From contig NZ_FNKA01000001.1 in assembly GCF_900101335.1 (NCBI RefSeq), forward strand, positions 434,001 to 498,000: DNA of 64,000 nucleotides, read 5' to 3'. This DNA comes from Quadrisphaera sp. DSM 44207 (GTDB lineage Bacteria; Actinomycetota; Actinomycetes; Actinomycetales; Quadrisphaeraceae). The notes below the pieces were generated by a model that saw nothing but the letters and a program-made list of their open reading frames with translations, was not told where the DNA came from and ran no database searches. Positions 63,842-64,000 of the stretch are shown one piece after another. Position numbers and translations under genes: made by a program. Position 1 is the first letter of the stretch, and every line of letters begins with the position of its first letter.

Positions 63842-64000
63842 CCACTCCCCCGCCCACCGCCCTGGCCCCCGCGCCGGGGCCCCCGCCCACCGAGGCGGAG
63901 TCCGCGCGCGAGGCCCTGACAGCCGTGCGCGCCGAGGTGGCCAAGGCCGTCGTCGGTCAGGACGGCGTGGTCACCGGCCTCGTCGTGGCGCTGCTGTGCG
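63838..64000 (+). CDS. MoxR-family AAA ATPase, 3' end beyond the window
   Basis: Fifty-four codons are visible: a proline-rich start, then ALTAVRAEVAKAVVGQDGVVTGLVVALLC, the helix before the Walker A motif of MoxR ATPases. MoxR works with the DUF58/VWA proteins, probably downstream, as a chaperone. ATG overlaps the DUF4350 stop. Confidence 0.8.
   Translation, partial: MTTPPPTALAPAPGPPPTEAESAREALTAVRAEVAKAVVGQDGVVTGLVVALLC

Overview
The window is a very GC-rich (by eye well above 70%) actinobacterial chromosome segment with many GTG starts and short GTGA/ATGA gene overlaps. Two gene blocks keep the order known from Mycobacterium tuberculosis: whiB1 beside a divergent/convergent pdtaS (36.8-38.7 kb), and Rv3235-like, secA, hpf, comF-like, lpqB, mtrB, mtrA (46.1-60.7 kb). 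The protein set (UPF0182, DUF2342, DUF5679, DUF6912, LpqB) fits a high-GC Actinomycetia member. A Kineosporiales-like organism is my guess from gene content, not something the sequence proves. No phage, IS element, CRISPR array or rRNA was seen; one tRNA (initiator fMet) is present.

Layout. 0-11.4 kb: tail of a GAF sensor kinase, tRNA-fMet with promoter and terminator, UPF0182 membrane protein, a coupled SDR/PDZ-Lon pair, DUF2342 and NUDIX genes, a DUF45 metallopeptidase, and a strong promoter that runs straight into a compact folded RNA upstream of a DUF5679 zinc ribbon. 11.4-23 kb: an orphan ThiF/TOMM-like protein, an intracellular-type subtilase with a leaderless promoter, and a sugar/redox stretch (ROK regulator, phosphomannose isomerase-like, SDR, alpha/beta hydrolase, FUSC, LLM oxidoreductase) in which the ROK and hydrolase genes carry internal deletions and the cytosine permease has lost its 3' end. 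22.8-27.6 kb: a seven-gene tad (Flp pilus) operon on the minus strand; its missing partners TadZ and CpaB sit 14 kb away at 41.8-44.0 kb. 27.7-36 kb: DUF2254, a giant FHA-FtsK (EssC/EccC-like) ATPase that reads antisense into an AMIN-like secreted protein gene, then an acetyltransferase/anti-sigma/sigma operon. 36.1-46.7 kb: whiB1 with a CRP-type site, pdtaS, a TetR-hydrolase-DUF4260 operon with a palindromic operator, tad partners, and small DNA-binding and LysM proteins. 46.7-60.7 kb: the conserved secA to mtrAB-lpqB block, interrupted by a YcaQ glycosylase gene, a nuclease-like gene flanked by two 104-bp palindromic direct repeat blocks, and a LuxR-type response regulator. 60.8-64 kb: a MoxR-type operon, cut by the window end.

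How the parts work together: envelope biogenesis and sensing dominate (SecA export, MtrAB-LpqB cell-wall control, Tad pilus, T7SS-like ATPase, LmeA-like and UPF0182 membrane proteins), with several stress regulators (WhiB1, PdtaS, SigB/F-type sigma with its kinase, HPF ribosome hibernation). The most unusual signals are the repeat-flanked nuclease-like gene near 53 kb, the structured RNA at 10.97-11.03 kb, the cluster of internally deleted genes at 14-23 kb, and the antisense read-through of the FtsK-type gene.
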